Shown: in pieces, positions 10,548 to 21,292 of the stretch
Layout of the letters: each line of letters starts with the position of its first letter
How positions within the stretch are numbered: the stretch's first letter is position 1
From: Rhodobacter flavimaris
Lineage (GTDB): Bacteria; Pseudomonadota; Alphaproteobacteria; Rhodobacterales; Rhodobacteraceae
Length of the DNA: 64,000 bases
Direction: 5' to 3'
Assembly: GCF_021378075.1 (NCBI RefSeq)
Contig: NZ_JAJUOS010000001.1
Coordinates: 186,001-250,000 of the forward strand
Position numbers and translations under genes: made by a program
Notes under the pieces: generated by a model
Database searches by the model: none
What the model was told of the DNA's origin: nothing
The model's input: only the letters and a program-made list of their open reading frames with translations

Positions 10548-10650
10548 GCGCTGACTTCCGTATTCGTATGAACCGGCGGAGCCTCTCGTGGTGGGTCGCG
10601 GAAGTTTCAGACCCCACCTATGAAGCCGCCTGAGCAAAACAGGAGCACAC

Positions 10651-11022
10651 ATGCCGCTTTACGAGCATGTCCTCATCGCGCGTCAGGACCTGTCCAACGC
10701 GCAGGCCGAAGGCCTTGTCGAACACTTCTCGACCGTCCTCGCGGACAACGGCGGTAAAGTCGTTGAGAGCGAGTACTGGGGCGTGAAGACCATGGCCTAC
10801 AAGATCAACAAGAACCGCAAGGGCCACTACGCCTACCTGCGCACCAACGCCCCGTCGGCGGCCGTGCAGGAAATGGAGCGTCTGGCCCGCCTGCACGACG
10901 ACGTCATGCGCGTTCTGACCGTCAAGGTCGAAGCGCACGAGGAAGGCCCCTCGGTGCAGATGCAGAAGCGCGACGACCGTGAAGGCCGTCCCGAGCGCGG
11001 CGAACGCCGCGAGCGCCGTTGA
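10651..11022 (+). CDS. rpsF: 30S ribosomal protein S6
   Basis: Small-subunit protein that binds 16S rRNA as a heterodimer with S18. The 123-residue product starts MPLYEHVLIARQDLS, the classic S6 N-terminus, and has GVKTMAYKINKNRKGHY in the core. The C-terminus (about 100-123) is a highly charged Arg/Glu tail, usual in alphaproteobacteria. ACAGGAG precedes the ATG. It heads the rpsF-rpsR-rplI operon, where S6:S18 is known in many bacteria to repress its own mRNA. Confidence 0.97.
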   Translation: MPLYEHVLIARQDLSNAQAEGLVEHFSTVLADNGGKVVESEYWGVKTMAYKINKNRKGHYAYLRTNAPSAAVQEMERLARLHDDVMRVLTVKVEAHEEGPSVQMQKRDDREGRPERGERRERR

Positions 11023-11039
11023 TCCGAGGAGCATAACCC

Positions 11040-11267
11040 ATGGCGAACAAACCGTTTTTCCGTCGTCGCAAGGTGTGCCCGTTCTCGGGTGAAAACGCGC
11101 CGAAAATCGACTACAAAGATGTGCGTCTGCTGCAGCGCTACATCTCCGAGCGTGGCAAGATCGTGCCCGCCCGTATCACCGCCGTTTCGGCCAAGAAGCA
11201 GCGTGAACTCGCTCGTGCCATCAAGCGCGCGCGTTTCCTCGCCCTGCTGCCCTACGCCGTGAAGTAA
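11040..11267 (+). CDS. rpsR: 30S ribosomal protein S18
   Basis: A 75-residue basic protein with the typical segments [29 protein letters not shown] and the C-terminal [14 protein letters not shown]. It is the S6 partner on the platform of the 30S subunit. The start follows GAGGAGCATAACCC, a strong ribosome site, 17 bases after rpsF. The single Cys in KVCPF is a common S18 feature. Position between rpsF and rplI is conserved across bacteria. Confidence 0.97.
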   Translation: MANKPFFRRRKVCPFSGENAPKIDYKDVRLLQRYISERGKIVPARITAVSAKKQRELARAIKRARFLALLPYAVK

Positions 11268-11279
11268 GGAGCCAGACCC

Positions 11280-11852
11280 ATGCAAGTCATCCTTCTGGAA
11301 CGTGTGGCCAAGCTTGGCCAGATGGGCGAGGTCGTGAACGTCAAGGACGGCTACGCCCGCAACTTCCTGCTGCCGCAGGGCAAGGCGCTGCGCGCCAACG
11401 AAGCCAACATCGCTTCGTTCGAGACCCGCAAGGCACAGCTCGAAGCCCGCAACCTGGAAACCAAGAAAGAGGCCGAAGCTCTGGCCGCGAAACTTGGTGG
11501 CCAACAGTTCATCGTGATTCGCTCGGCTTCGGATGCCGGCGCGCTCTACGGTTCGGTCACCCCGCGTGACGCCGCCGATGCCGCCACCGCCGCCGGTTTC
11601 TCGGTGGACAAGAAGCAAATCGCGCTGAAAGCTCCGATCAAGGAACTCGGCCTGCACGAAGTGCACGTCGTCCTGCACCCGGAAGTCGACGTGACCGTCG
11701 TTCTGAACGTTGCGCGTTCGTCGGAAGAAGCCGAGCTGCAAGCTGCGGGCAAGTCGATCCAGGAACTCGCTGCCGAGGCGGAAGCCGAAGCCGAATTCGA
11801 GATCGCGGAACTGTTCGACGAAGTCGGCGCTGCCGCTGGCGACGAAGAATAA
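11280..11852 (+). CDS. rplI: 50S ribosomal protein L9, extended form
   Basis: L9 binds 23S rRNA at the base of the L1 stalk. [13 protein letters not shown] and [17 protein letters not shown] are the N-domain signature, followed by the long connecting helix and the C-domain ([14 protein letters not shown]). At 190 residues it is about 40 longer than E. coli L9. The extra C-terminus (about 150-190) is strongly acidic, rich in Glu and Ala, as in relatives. GGAGCCAGACCC precedes the start, and a strong terminator follows. Confidence 0.97.
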   Translation: MQVILLERVAKLGQMGEVVNVKDGYARNFLLPQGKALRANEANIASFETRKAQLEARNLETKKEAEALAAKLGGQQFIVIRSASDAGALYGSVTPRDAADAATAAGFSVDKKQIALKAPIKELGLHEVHVVLHPEVDVTVVLNVARSSEEAELQAAGKSIQELAAEAEAEAEFEIAELFDEVGAAAGDEE

Positions 11853-11877
11853 TCCTGATTACAGCGCAAGCTGCGAG

Positions 11878-11906
11878 CCGCGCCCCATCGGGGCGCGGTT
11901 TTCGTT
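11878..11906 (+). terminator. Rho-independent terminator of rpsF-rpsR-rplI
   Basis: A perfect 9-bp stem (CCGCGCCCC at 11878-11886, loop ATC, GGGGCGCGG at 11890-11898) is followed by TTTTCGTTT, 26 bases after the rplI stop. Confidence 0.9.
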
Positions 11907-11908
11907 TG

Positions 11909-12499
11909 TCAGCTCTTGGCGTGATCGCAGGTGACGTTCGGGTTGAACGGCATCAGCGTTCCTGCCGGGTTGTCGCGGAACAGCCAGACGTGCTGGTCGT
12001 AATGCGGCATGAAGCCATGCGCCTCGTCGCCTGCAGTGTCGGCATTGTCGGCCATGTGGTCCCACATGCGGCCGTTGATCATCGGCGCTTTGGCATGACC
12101 CGCGCCCATCCAGGCGGCCTCGAAGACGAGGTTCTCGATCCCCACCAGTTCAAGGCTACCGTCGGCCTGCGGCTCATAGAGCAGGATCGCCGGTTTCATG
12201 AAGTCGGTATGGGTGCTCATGCCGTCAACGCGCGGCTCGGCCCCGGTGATCTGCAAGGCGGCCGGGTTGAGATAGTGTATCCCCATGCCCCCCATTTCGG
12301 CGGGTAGCCCTTCGGCGGCGGCCGATACGCAATGCCCCGATGGGTCGGGGATAAAGCCCTCGGCGAGGGCTACGTTCACATCCTTGTATTTCTCAGTCGC
12401 GGCCCTGAGCGCGTCGAGATCGTAATCATCTGCCAGTGCAGAGAATGGCGTGGCCAGAACAATGGCCAGAACGGTAGTCGTGATCCTGTTCGCAGACAT
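11909..12499 (-). CDS. Secreted protein of unknown function
   Basis: A 196-residue protein with a signal peptide (about 1-24, ending ALADD). The mature part has MGIHYLNP, a VGIENLVFEA segment, the His/Asp-rich PHYDQHVWLFRDNPAG and two Cys (GHCVS near residue 56 and VTCDH at the end) that could form a disulfide. I recall similar uncharacterised secreted proteins in other bacteria but no defined activity. GGAGGATATTCTG before the ATG fixes the start; the frame runs 37 codons further upstream without support. It is convergent with rplI. Confidence 0.75.
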   Translation of the reverse strand: MSANRITTTVLAIVLATPFSALADDYDLDALRAATEKYKDVNVALAEGFIPDPSGHCVSAAAEGLPAEMGGMGIHYLNPAALQITGAEPRVDGMSTHTDFMKPAILLYEPQADGSLELVGIENLVFEAAWMGAGHAKAPMINGRMWDHMADNADTAGDEAHGFMPHYDQHVWLFRDNPAGTLMPFNPNVTCDHAKS

Positions 12500-12610
12500 C
12501 AGAATATCCTCCCTCTCCCTAGCGGCGGGTGGCGCCGCCGTGCCCGCCAGTCTGCGCCTTTGACCGAGTCGCGGCAATGCCGTGGGGAACAGCCTGCAAT
12601 GTGCTGCCAA

Positions 12611-12645
12611 AAAAGAAAAAACCGCCCCGAAGGGCGGTTTTTCTG
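12611..12645 (-). terminator. Terminator of tig (works on both strands)
   Basis: A CCGCCC/GGGCGG stem (12622-12627 and 12632-12637) is flanked by A-runs and T-runs, so it could act in both directions. Read on the minus strand it has a TTCG tetraloop and a long T-run just after trigger factor. Confidence 0.88.
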
Positions 12646-12663
12646 TTTCCCGGAGGGGAAATC

Positions 12664-13998
12664 TTACATCTCGTCCAAGGCTTCGATGGCCTTCTGGAGG
12701 TCGTCTTTCGAGACTTCCTTCTCGGCTACTTCGGCGCCGCTGACGACATAGTCAACGACCTTGTCTTCGAAGATCGGTGCGCGCAGCTGCTGTTGCATCT
12801 GCGGGTTTTGCTGCACGAATTCGAAGAAGGCGCGTTCCTGGCCCGGATACTGGCGAGCCTGGTTCAGCACGGCTTGGGTGAACTCGGCGTCGGTGACCTC
12901 GATCTCCTGCTTGCGGCCAAGCTCGGCCAGCAGCAGACCCAGGCGCACGCGGCGCTCGGCCAGTTTCTTGTGCTCATCCGACGGCTCGATCGAGCCGTGG
13001 TTGTGGTCGTGAACCTCGGGGTTCTCTTCGTGCCACAGCTGGTGCGCGATCTGGGCAGCCTCGGCCTCGACCAGCGACGGGGGCAGGTCGAACTTGACGG
13101 CGGCGTCGAGCTGGTCGAGCAGGCCGCGCTTGAGAATCGCGCGGGCGGCGCCGACATATTCAGCCTCGAGACGCTCGGCGATCTGGCCCTTCAGCGCGGC
13201 GAGATCCTCGGCGCCGAATTTCTTGGCCAGCTCGTCGTCGATCTCGGCTTCTTTCGGGCCGCGGACTTCTTTGACGGTGCACTTGAACAGGGCTTCCTTG
13301 CCAGCGAGGTGCGCCGCACCGTACTGCTCGGGGAAGGTCACCTTGACTTCGACGGCTTCCTCTTCCTTGGCGCCGACGAGTTGATCCTCGAAGCCGGGGA
13401 TGAACGAGCCCGAGCCGAGCACGAGCGGGTAGTCCTCGCCCTTGCCGCCCTCGAACGCTTCACCGTCCACGAAGCCTTCGAAGTCGATCACGACCTGATC
13501 GCCGTCCTTGGCTTTCGAGCCCTTGCGGCGCTTTTCGAAGTTCTGCGCGGTCTTGGCGAGGTTTTCCAGCGCCTCGGTCACGGCGTCGTCGCCGGCCTTG
13601 ACGACCATGCGCTCAAGCTTGATGCCCGACAGGTCAACGTCCGGGATCGCCGGCAGGGCTTCGTAGGCCACGGTCACGACCACGTCGTTGCCCGGCTTCC
13701 AGCTTTCGCCGCCTTCCATCTCGATTTTCGGCTGCATCGCGGGGCGATCGCCGGACTTTTCGAAATGCTCCGACATCGCGCCATCGACGGCTTCCTGCAT
13801 CGCGTCGCCCAGAACGCGGTCGCCGAAGGTCTTGCGCAGCATCGCCAGCGGAACCTTGCCCTTGCGGAAGCCCTTCATCTCGACTTCGGGTTGGGCTTCG
13901 AGAAGCTTCGCGGTGACTTTCTCGTCGAGTTCAGCAGCGGTGATGGTGATCGTGTAGCCGCGCTTGAGGCCTTCGTTGAGGGTCTCGGTGACCTGCAT
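12664..13998 (-). CDS. tig: Trigger factor, ribosome-associated chaperone
   Basis: A 444-residue chaperone with peptidyl-prolyl isomerase activity that meets nascent chains at the ribosome exit. The ribosome-docking signature is GFRKGKVP near residue 45. The FKBP-like domain follows at about 155-240 ([20 protein letters not shown]), and then the long helical C-domain. I chose [10 protein letters not shown] as the start because AGAGGAAACCCC lies just before it; 50 upstream codons in the same frame are not tig-like. It is usually followed by clpP, but here tRNA-Leu and nnr lie upstream and there is no clp gene. Confidence 0.96.
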   Translation of the reverse strand: MQVTETLNEGLKRGYTITITAAELDEKVTAKLLEAQPEVEMKGFRKGKVPLAMLRKTFGDRVLGDAMQEAVDGAMSEHFEKSGDRPAMQPKIEMEGGESWKPGNDVVVTVAYEALPAIPDVDLSGIKLERMVVKAGDDAVTEALENLAKTAQNFEKRRKGSKAKDGDQVVIDFEGFVDGEAFEGGKGEDYPLVLGSGSFIPGFEDQLVGAKEEEAVEVKVTFPEQYGAAHLAGKEALFKCTVKEVRGPKEAEIDDELAKKFGAEDLAALKGQIAERLEAEYVGAARAILKRGLLDQLDAAVKFDLPPSLVEAEAAQIAHQLWHEENPEVHDHNHGSIEPSDEHKKLAERRVRLGLLLAELGRKQEIEVTDAEFTQAVLNQARQYPGQERAFFEFVQQNPQMQQQLRAPIFEDKVVDYVVSGAEVAEKEVSKDDLQKAIEALDEM

Positions 13999-14457
13999 GG
14001 GGTTTCCTCTGTGTCTAAGGCCGCGCGTTGGCGCGGCCACGTCCGTCAATTTCAGCCGCCCTTCTATTGATCGCGGGCCTTGGTGGCAAGGCGAAAAGGC
14101 GCGATCCGACACCCATCGCGCGAGGGGACTGCGCAGGCGGGGGAACAAGGGCGGATTGCCTTGCGCGACTGGGGGCGATCGCTCGTGAGTTGGTTCCTGA
14201 TGCCGTTAACAATGGCGCTGACGCAGATGCGTTCCGTCCAGATGGGATAGGGCATGGGGCGAGCTGCCGCCGGGCTTTTCAGTGAGGGTACAGTTTCGGC
14301 CGTCTTGTCGTGGCAAGCCGTCTTTTCCCTCAGCTCATACGTTTCCGGCGCGGATGGGCAGTGGCGCGGCCAATGTCACGCCTCAACGCGCGACTGTGCC
14401 CTACGTGAAGCTCGGGAACTTGCGCATGCCGTTCTGGAAGATGTCGGGATTTCAACG
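13999..14457. other. Gap of 459 bases without a convincing gene
   Basis: This lies between trigger factor and tRNA-Leu. It holds the tig leader hairpin, and presumably the tig promoter. The short frames in it look like chance: no ribosome sites and no family resemblance. I see no RNA gene or repeat beyond the hairpin. Confidence 0.6.
14019..14038 (-). other. Hairpin in trigger-factor leader
   Basis: GGCCGCGC (14019-14026) and GCGCGGCC (14031-14038) form a perfect 8-bp stem with a four-base loop, about 20 bases upstream of the tig start. There is no T-run, so it is not a typical terminator. It may affect mRNA stability or translation. Confidence 0.5.
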
Positions 14458-14541
14458 TGGTGCGGGTGAAGGGACTCGAACCCCCACGCCAAAGGCGCCA
14501 GAACCTAAATCTGGTGCGTCTACCAGTTCCGCCACACCCGC
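14458..14541 (-). tRNA. tRNA-Leu, anticodon TAG
   Basis: On the minus strand the gene begins GCGGGTG and ends CACCCGC plus discriminator A, a perfect 7-bp acceptor stem. The anticodon arm is CCAGA-TTTAGGT-TCTGG, giving anticodon TAG (reads CUA and other CUN codons). A long variable arm (type II tRNA) and the T-loop GGTTCGAGTCC are present. The 3' CCA is encoded in the DNA (14458-14460 read on the minus strand). It lies between tig and nnr. Confidence 0.96.
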
Positions 14542-14608
14542 AACGCGCGCCTTGTAGCAAGACTGCGCGGCGCAGGGTAGGGGCCTTGAGAAAATTCTTT
14601 TTCGGCGC

Positions 14609-16681
<2,073 letters not shown>

Positions 16682-16748
16682 GAATTCGTACGAATACGGG
16701 CCTGCCCGGGGCCCGTTAAACCCATGCTCAACGAAAGGGTAAGTTGCA

Positions 16749-18158
16749 ATGAGCGCAGTTAAAAAAGCTCTCGACCTGATGAAGGCGGAAGACGTTGAAT
16801 ACGTCGACGTTCGCTTCACCGATCCGCGCGGCAAGCTGCAGCACGTGACGCTGATCGCCGATCTGGTCGATGAAGACTTCTTCGAGGAAGGCTTCATGTT
16901 CGACGGTTCGTCGATCGCTGGCTGGAAGTCGATCGACCAGTCGGACATGAAACTGATTCCGGATGCGTCGTCGGTCTATATCGACCCCTTCTACGCCGAA
17001 AAGACCATGTGCGTGCACTGCAACGTGGTCGAGCCGGACACCGGCGAAGCCTATGACCGCTGCCCGCGTCAGGTTGCTTTCAAAGCGGAAGCCTACCTGA
17101 AGTCCTCGGGGATCGGCGACACCGCCTACTTCGGTCCCGAAGCTGAATTCTTCATCTTCGACGACGTGCGCTACTCGGTTACCCCGGCAAAAGTGTCGTA
17201 CCAGATCGACGCCGAAGCCGCTGCCTGGAACACCGATGCGGCCATCGAGATGGGCAACCTTGCTCACCGAGCCGGCCACAAGGGCGGCTACTTCCCGGTG
17301 AACCCGGTCGACGAAGCCCAGGACCTGCGCGGCGAGATGCTCTCGACCATGAAGCGCATGGGCATCAAGGTCGACAAGCACCACCACGAAGTGGCAACCT
17401 GTCAGCACGAACTCGGCATGATCTTCGGTGGTCTGGTCGAGCAGGCCGACAACATCCAGAAGTACAAGTACGTGATCCACAACGTGGCCCACGCCTACGG
17501 CAAGACCGTGACCTTCATGCCGAAGCCCATGAAGGGCGACAACGGCTCGGGTATGCACGTGAACATGTCGATCTGGAAAGACGGCAAGCCGCTCTTCGCG
17601 GGCGACAAGTACGCTGACCTGTCGCAGGAAGCCCTGTGGTTCATCGGCGGCATCCTGAAGCACGCCAAGACCCTGAACGCCTTCACCAACCCGTCGACCA
17701 ACTCGTACAAGCGTCTGATCCCGGGCTTCGAAGCCCCGGTTCTGCGCGCGTATTCGGCCCGCAACCGCTCGGGTTGCGTTCGTATTCCGTGGACCGAGTC
17801 GCCGAAGGCCAAGCGCGTCGAAGCCCGTTTCCCCGATCCGGCTGCGAACCCCTATCTGTGCTTCGCGGCGCTGATGATGGCTGGTCTCGACGGCATCAAG
17901 AACAAGATCGATCCGGGCCCGGCTTCGGACAAGGACCTCTACGACCTGCCGCCGGAAGAACTGGCCGCGATCCCGACCGTTTGCGGTTCGCTGCGTGAAG
18001 CGCTCGAGGCGCTGGAAGCCGATCACGACTTCCTGCTGGCTGGCGACGTGTTCACCAAGGGCCTGATCGAGGGTTACACCGCGCTGAAGTGGGAAGAAGT
18101 GTACGCCTACGAGCACACCCCCCACCCGGTCGAGTACCAGATGTACTACTCCTGCTAA
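16749..18158 (+). CDS. glnA: Glutamine synthetase type I
   Basis: Makes glutamine from glutamate, ammonia and ATP as a dodecamer. The 469-residue length is that of GSI-beta. Visible motifs are FDGSSIAGW, the catalytic-domain GNGSGMHVN-like segment (DNGSGMHVN), NPSTNSYKRL, and the adenylylation loop KDLYDLPPEE with its target Tyr at about 398. Control by adenylylation through GlnE and P-II is therefore expected. It is preceded by AAGGGTAAGTTGCA and followed by a strong terminator. Confidence 0.97.
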   Translation: MSAVKKALDLMKAEDVEYVDVRFTDPRGKLQHVTLIADLVDEDFFEEGFMFDGSSIAGWKSIDQSDMKLIPDASSVYIDPFYAEKTMCVHCNVVEPDTGEAYDRCPRQVAFKAEAYLKSSGIGDTAYFGPEAEFFIFDDVRYSVTPAKVSYQIDAEAAAWNTDAAIEMGNLAHRAGHKGGYFPVNPVDEAQDLRGEMLSTMKRMGIKVDKHHHEVATCQHELGMIFGGLVEQADNIQKYKYVIHNVAHAYGKTVTFMPKPMKGDNGSGMHVNMSIWKDGKPLFAGDKYADLSQEALWFIGGILKHAKTLNAFTNPSTNSYKRLIPGFEAPVLRAYSARNRSGCVRIPWTESPKAKRVEARFPDPAANPYLCFAALMMAGLDGIKNKIDPGPASDKDLYDLPPEELAAIPTVCGSLREALEALEADHDFLLAGDVFTKGLIEGYTALKWEEVYAYEHTPHPVEYQMYYSC

Positions 18159-18177
18159 GGGGTTGGGAAATCAACGG

Positions 18178-18207
18178 AAAGGGCGCCCAATCGGGCGCCC
18201 TTTTTGC
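18178..18207 (+). terminator. Rho-independent terminator of glnBA
   Basis: AAAGGGCGCCC (18178-18188), loop AATC and GGGCGCCC (18193-18200) then TTTTTGCTTTTT lie 20 bases after the glnA stop. Confidence 0.92.
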
Positions 18208-18243
18208 TTTTTGCGGGTCGGTCTGGCGCGAAAGTTATCTGCA

Positions 18244-18255
18244 TCTGCGCACAGA
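18244..18255 (+). promoter_or_regulatory. GCGCACAGA motif upstream of the YceI gene
   Basis: TCTGCGCACAGA lies about 90 bases before the YceI start. The 11-base core CTGCGCACAGA recurs on the opposite strand at 20260-20270, upstream of the b561-YceI fusion. It is a candidate common operator of the two YceI-containing genes. Confidence 0.35.
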
Positions 18256-18341
18256 TTTTGTTGGATTGTGTGGAGTTGAGACAGAACCGCGTCGCAGGCA
18301 CCTTATGGGCTGGAATCGCCATGACAGGAGTACCCCCCGCG

Positions 18342-18917
18342 ATGAAATCCGTTCTGTTTGCCGCCGGCCTTGCCTTTGGTCTTGCCTCTGCCGCCGCAGC
18401 GGCCCCCGCGACCTACTCGCTCGACCCGAGCCACAGCCAGATCGTGTTCGATTACACGCACCTGGGTTTCTCGACCACTACGGGCATGTACTCGGGCTTT
18501 GAAGGCACGATCCAGTTCGACGCCGAAGACCCGGCGGCCTCGTCGGTCGAGGTGAGCTTCCCGACCGCCTCGCTCTTCACCGGCTGGGATGCGCGCACGC
18601 AGCACTTCCTGACCGAGGACTTCTTCGGCGCCGAGGCGAACCCGGAGATTTCGTTCAAATCGACCGGCATCGAGGTGACCGGCGAGAAGACCGGCAAGAT
18701 CACCGGCGATCTGACCATCAATGGCGTGACCAAATCCGTCGTGCTGGATGCCGAAATGACCCAGATGGGCGAGCATCCGATGGAGAAGAAGCCGTGGGTT
18801 GGCTTCAACGCCACCACCGAGATCAAGCGCTCGGACTTCGACATGGGCATGTATGCGCCCTACGTCTCGGATGAGGTTCAGATCGCGATCTCGATCGAGG
18901 CGATGAAGGCGGAATAA
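18342..18917 (+). CDS. Periplasmic YceI family lipid-binding protein
   Basis: A 191-residue protein with a signal peptide (about 1-21, ending AAAAAPA) and a YceI lipocalin-like beta barrel. Family marks are YSLDPSHSQI near the mature N-terminus, FFGAEANPEISFKST, GDLTINGVTKSV and the final segment with SDEVQIAISIEA. YceI proteins bind polyprenyl or quinone-like lipids in the periplasm. An ACAGGAG ribosome site precedes the ATG. It faces a cytochrome b561-YceI fusion across a shared terminator, suggesting a common process. Confidence 0.92.
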   Translation: MKSVLFAAGLAFGLASAAAAAPATYSLDPSHSQIVFDYTHLGFSTTTGMYSGFEGTIQFDAEDPAASSVEVSFPTASLFTGWDARTQHFLTEDFFGAEANPEISFKSTGIEVTGEKTGKITGDLTINGVTKSVVLDAEMTQMGEHPMEKKPWVGFNATTEIKRSDFDMGMYAPYVSDEVQIAISIEAMKAE

Positions 18918-18935
18918 GCCTGTGCCCTAGAATTG

Positions 18936-18971
18936 AAACGGCCGCCGGAGTGATCCGGCGGCCGTTTTCGT
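18936..18971. terminator. Bidirectional terminator between the two YceI genes
   Basis: A perfect 14-bp stem (18936-18949 and 18954-18967) with loop GTGA is flanked by A and T residues, so it can stop both converging transcripts. Confidence 0.92.
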
Positions 18972-18988
18972 TTGCGCGGTCGGGTTGA

Positions 18989-20185
18989 TCAGCTTCCGAG
19001 GTCGGCCGCCGCAGGTTGGCGCGTTGCATTCAGCGTGACCTGCACGGTGACCGCAAAGCCGACGGTGCTTTCGTCGGGATAGCTTTCGCCCATGCCGAAG
19101 GCGCGGCGGTCCAGCACGGCTTCGCCCGCCATGGTGGCCTGATCGTCCGCGATGGTCAGGGTGAAGGGCAGGGTAAGCGGAACCGATGCGCCGCGCAGGG
19201 TCAGGGTGCCTGCGGCCTCATGCGCGCTTCCGTCGATGCGCTTCAGATCGGCGGTGAAGGTGGCTGTGGGGAAGGCGTCGGTGTCGAAGAACTCTGCCCC
19301 CTTGGCCTGATCGGTGACCGAGCCAAGCGTCAGTTGCGTCGTGTCGATCTGAACGCTGACCGTGCCGGTGCCGCTGGCCGCGTCATAGTCGATCTGCGCG
19401 GTCCAGGCGGGCAGGGAGCCGCCGACCGCCGCGCCCATCTGCTGCACGGTGAAGCCAAGCGTGCCCTCGCTGACCTGCCAGTTCCCGGAGGTCTGATTCT
19501 GCGCGACCGGGGCAGGGGCCTCGGGGCCAGAGGGCAGGGCCAGTGCGCCGCCAATAACCATGGCCCAGACAGCCAGCGCGGCCACGGGGGCGCCCAGACC
19601 ATGCCGGGTGCGGCCTTCACCTGCCGGGGTGCCGCGCGTCATCCGTGCCATGGTCGCGTCGCGGTCGATCACCACGTGCTTGAGCGCACCGAGGACATGC
19701 AGGCCGATTGCGGCGTAAAGGACAAGGGCCGAGAGCTTGTGAACCCCCTCGAACAGATGCGCGACATCGGTTGATTGCGCCACGAAGGGCAGGGTCTGGC
19801 CGAAGGGCCACAGGATCGGGGCAAAGCCCGCCTGCGCCGCGTGACCGATCCAGCCCGAGAGCGGCATGATCAGCATGGCGCCGTAAAGCGCCCAGTGGAT
19901 CAGCTCGCCCAGAAAGGTCTCGGCCCGGCGCTCGGGGTGCAGCGGCGCGGGTTTGGGCTGCGTGATCGCCCAGAGGATGCGGGCAAGCGCGGTGAAGAAG
20001 GCGGCAACGCCGATGGTCTTGTGCGCCGAGTAGATCGTCACGAGCGTGGCCACGGCGGCGTCGGTGTCGCGCGGCAGGTCCTCGGCATAGAGGCCAAGGC
20101 CGATCGCGGACAGGATCAGAAGCGCGGTGAGCCAGTGGAAGATGCGGGCGACCGAGCCGTAGCTGCGGGAGGTGTTGGTCAGCAT
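18989..20185 (-). CDS. Cytochrome b561 fused to a YceI domain
   Basis: A 398-residue membrane protein. Residues about 1-190 are a bacterial cytochrome b561 with four to five helices and likely haem-ligand histidines (His17 in IFHW, the His of YSAHK, the His of FEGVHK and GLHVLGALKH). A fifth hydrophobic helix (about 207-222) leads to a periplasmic YceI barrel (about 240-390; NWQVSEGTLGF, FDTDAFPTATF, FGMGESYPD). The fusion suggests electron transfer involving a quinone or isoprenoid held in the YceI cup. The start MLTNTSRSYG follows GAGGCCCCC; 17 upstream codons are not family-like. Confidence 0.92.
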   Translation of the reverse strand: MLTNTSRSYGSVARIFHWLTALLILSAIGLGLYAEDLPRDTDAAVATLVTIYSAHKTIGVAAFFTALARILWAITQPKPAPLHPERRAETFLGELIHWALYGAMLIMPLSGWIGHAAQAGFAPILWPFGQTLPFVAQSTDVAHLFEGVHKLSALVLYAAIGLHVLGALKHVVIDRDATMARMTRGTPAGEGRTRHGLGAPVAALAVWAMVIGGALALPSGPEAPAPVAQNQTSGNWQVSEGTLGFTVQQMGAAVGGSLPAWTAQIDYDAASGTGTVSVQIDTTQLTLGSVTDQAKGAEFFDTDAFPTATFTADLKRIDGSAHEAAGTLTLRGASVPLTLPFTLTIADDQATMAGEAVLDRRAFGMGESYPDESTVGFAVTVQVTLNATRQPAAADLGS

Positions 20186-20249
20186 GGGGGCCTCGTATGA
20201 GATTTCCCCAGACCATAGGTCTGCGCGCACGCGCAAACCACGCGGACAG

Positions 20250-20270
20250 GCGCACAGACTCTGTGCGCAG
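20250..20270. promoter_or_regulatory. Inverted repeat between b561-YceI and fabD
   Basis: GCGCACAG (20250-20257), loop ACT, CTGTGCGC (20261-20268) is a perfect 8-bp inverted repeat with no T-run. It lies about 65 bases upstream of the fusion gene and 60 upstream of fabD, a position suited to an operator. The same half-site occurs upstream of the YceI gene at 18244-18255. Confidence 0.45.
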
Positions 20271-20329
20271 GTTGTTGTCAGTGCCCTCGGGTCACGCTAG
20301 ACCGAGGCAAGCACAATGTGGAGGAAGCC

Positions 20330-21271
20330 ATGAGCCGAGCATTCGTATTCCCCGGACAGGGCGCGCAGACCATCGGTATGGGCAAGGCGCTGGCCGAGGC
20401 CTATCCCGCCGCCAAGGCGGTCTTTGACGAGGTGGACGCCGCCCTGGGCGAGAGCCTGTCGAGCCTGATCTGGGAAGGCGAGATCGAAACGCTGACCCTG
20501 ACGGCCAATGCGCAGCCCGCGCTGATGGCCACCTCGATCGCGGCGCTGCGCGCGCTGGAGGCCGAGGGCTTCTCGGTCAACGACGCGGCCTTCGTTGCGG
20601 GGCATTCGCTGGGGGAATACTCGGCGCTATGCGCGGCAGGTGCGCTGAGCGTGACTGACACGGCCAAGCTGCTGCGGATCCGTGGCGAGGCGATGCAATC
20701 GGCGGTTCCGGTGGGCGTAGGCGCGATGGCCGCGCTGCTGGGGCTGGATTTCGAGACCGCGACGCGCGTTGCCGGCGAGGCTGCGGCCGCCGGCACGGGG
20801 CAGGAAGTCTGCCAGGCCGCCAACGATAACGACCCCGCGCAGGTTGTGGTCTCGGGCCACAAGGCGGCGGTCGAGCGCGCGGTCGAGATTGCCAAGGCGG
20901 CCGGTGCGAAACGCGCGCTGATGCTGCCCGTCTCGGCACCGTTCCATTGCGCGCTGATGCAGCCCGCGGCTGACAAGATGGCCGAGGCGTTGGCCTCGGT
21001 GCAGATCGCGGCGCCTGCGGTGCCGGTCGTGGCCAACGTGCGCGCCGAAGCGGTGAGCGACCCCGAAGAGATCCGTCAGCTGCTGATCGAGCAGGTCACC
21101 GGCTCGGTCCGCTGGCGCGAGAGCGTGCTGTGGATGGTCGGTCAGGGCGTGACCGAGTTCTGGGAGATCGGCGCGGGCAAGGCGCTGTCGGGCATGGTCA
21201 AGCGTATCGCCAAGGAAACCGTGCAGAAGAACGTGGGCGCGCCCGAGGATATCGCCGCGCTCAAGGGCTAA
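20330..21271 (+). CDS. fabD: Malonyl-CoA:ACP transacylase
   Basis: Loads malonyl groups from CoA onto ACP for fatty acid synthesis. The 313-residue protein has the N-terminal FPGQGAQ motif, the nucleophile elbow GHSLGE (Ser at about 92) and the downstream catalytic His in SAPFHC. TGGAGGAAGCC before ATG 20330 favours this start over an ATG four codons upstream. It lies near fabG, acpP and fabF but is separated from fabG by an opposite-strand gene, so it is its own unit with its own terminator. Confidence 0.96.
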   Translation: MSRAFVFPGQGAQTIGMGKALAEAYPAAKAVFDEVDAALGESLSSLIWEGEIETLTLTANAQPALMATSIAALRALEAEGFSVNDAAFVAGHSLGEYSALCAAGALSVTDTAKLLRIRGEAMQSAVPVGVGAMAALLGLDFETATRVAGEAAAAGTGQEVCQAANDNDPAQVVVSGHKAAVERAVEIAKAAGAKRALMLPVSAPFHCALMQPAADKMAEALASVQIAAPAVPVVANVRAEAVSDPEEIRQLLIEQVTGSVRWRESVLWMVGQGVTEFWEIGAGKALSGMVKRIAKETVQKNVGAPEDIAALKG

Positions 21272-21292
21272 GGCTCGATCAATCGACGACAG

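Noticed and set aside
13999..14457. Decayed gene in the gap between tig and tRNA-Leu
   Set aside because: The short frames on both strands show no family resemblance or ribosome sites, so I cannot support a pseudogene.
14330..14560. Minus-strand open frame of 76 codons over the tRNA
   Set aside because: Its central peptide is the translation of tRNA-Leu itself, a well-known false gene; there is no ribosome site.
18936..18971. Long perfect inverted repeat as a mobile-element end or CRISPR repeat
   Set aside because: It is a single copy between converging genes with A/T flanks, best explained as a bidirectional terminator.
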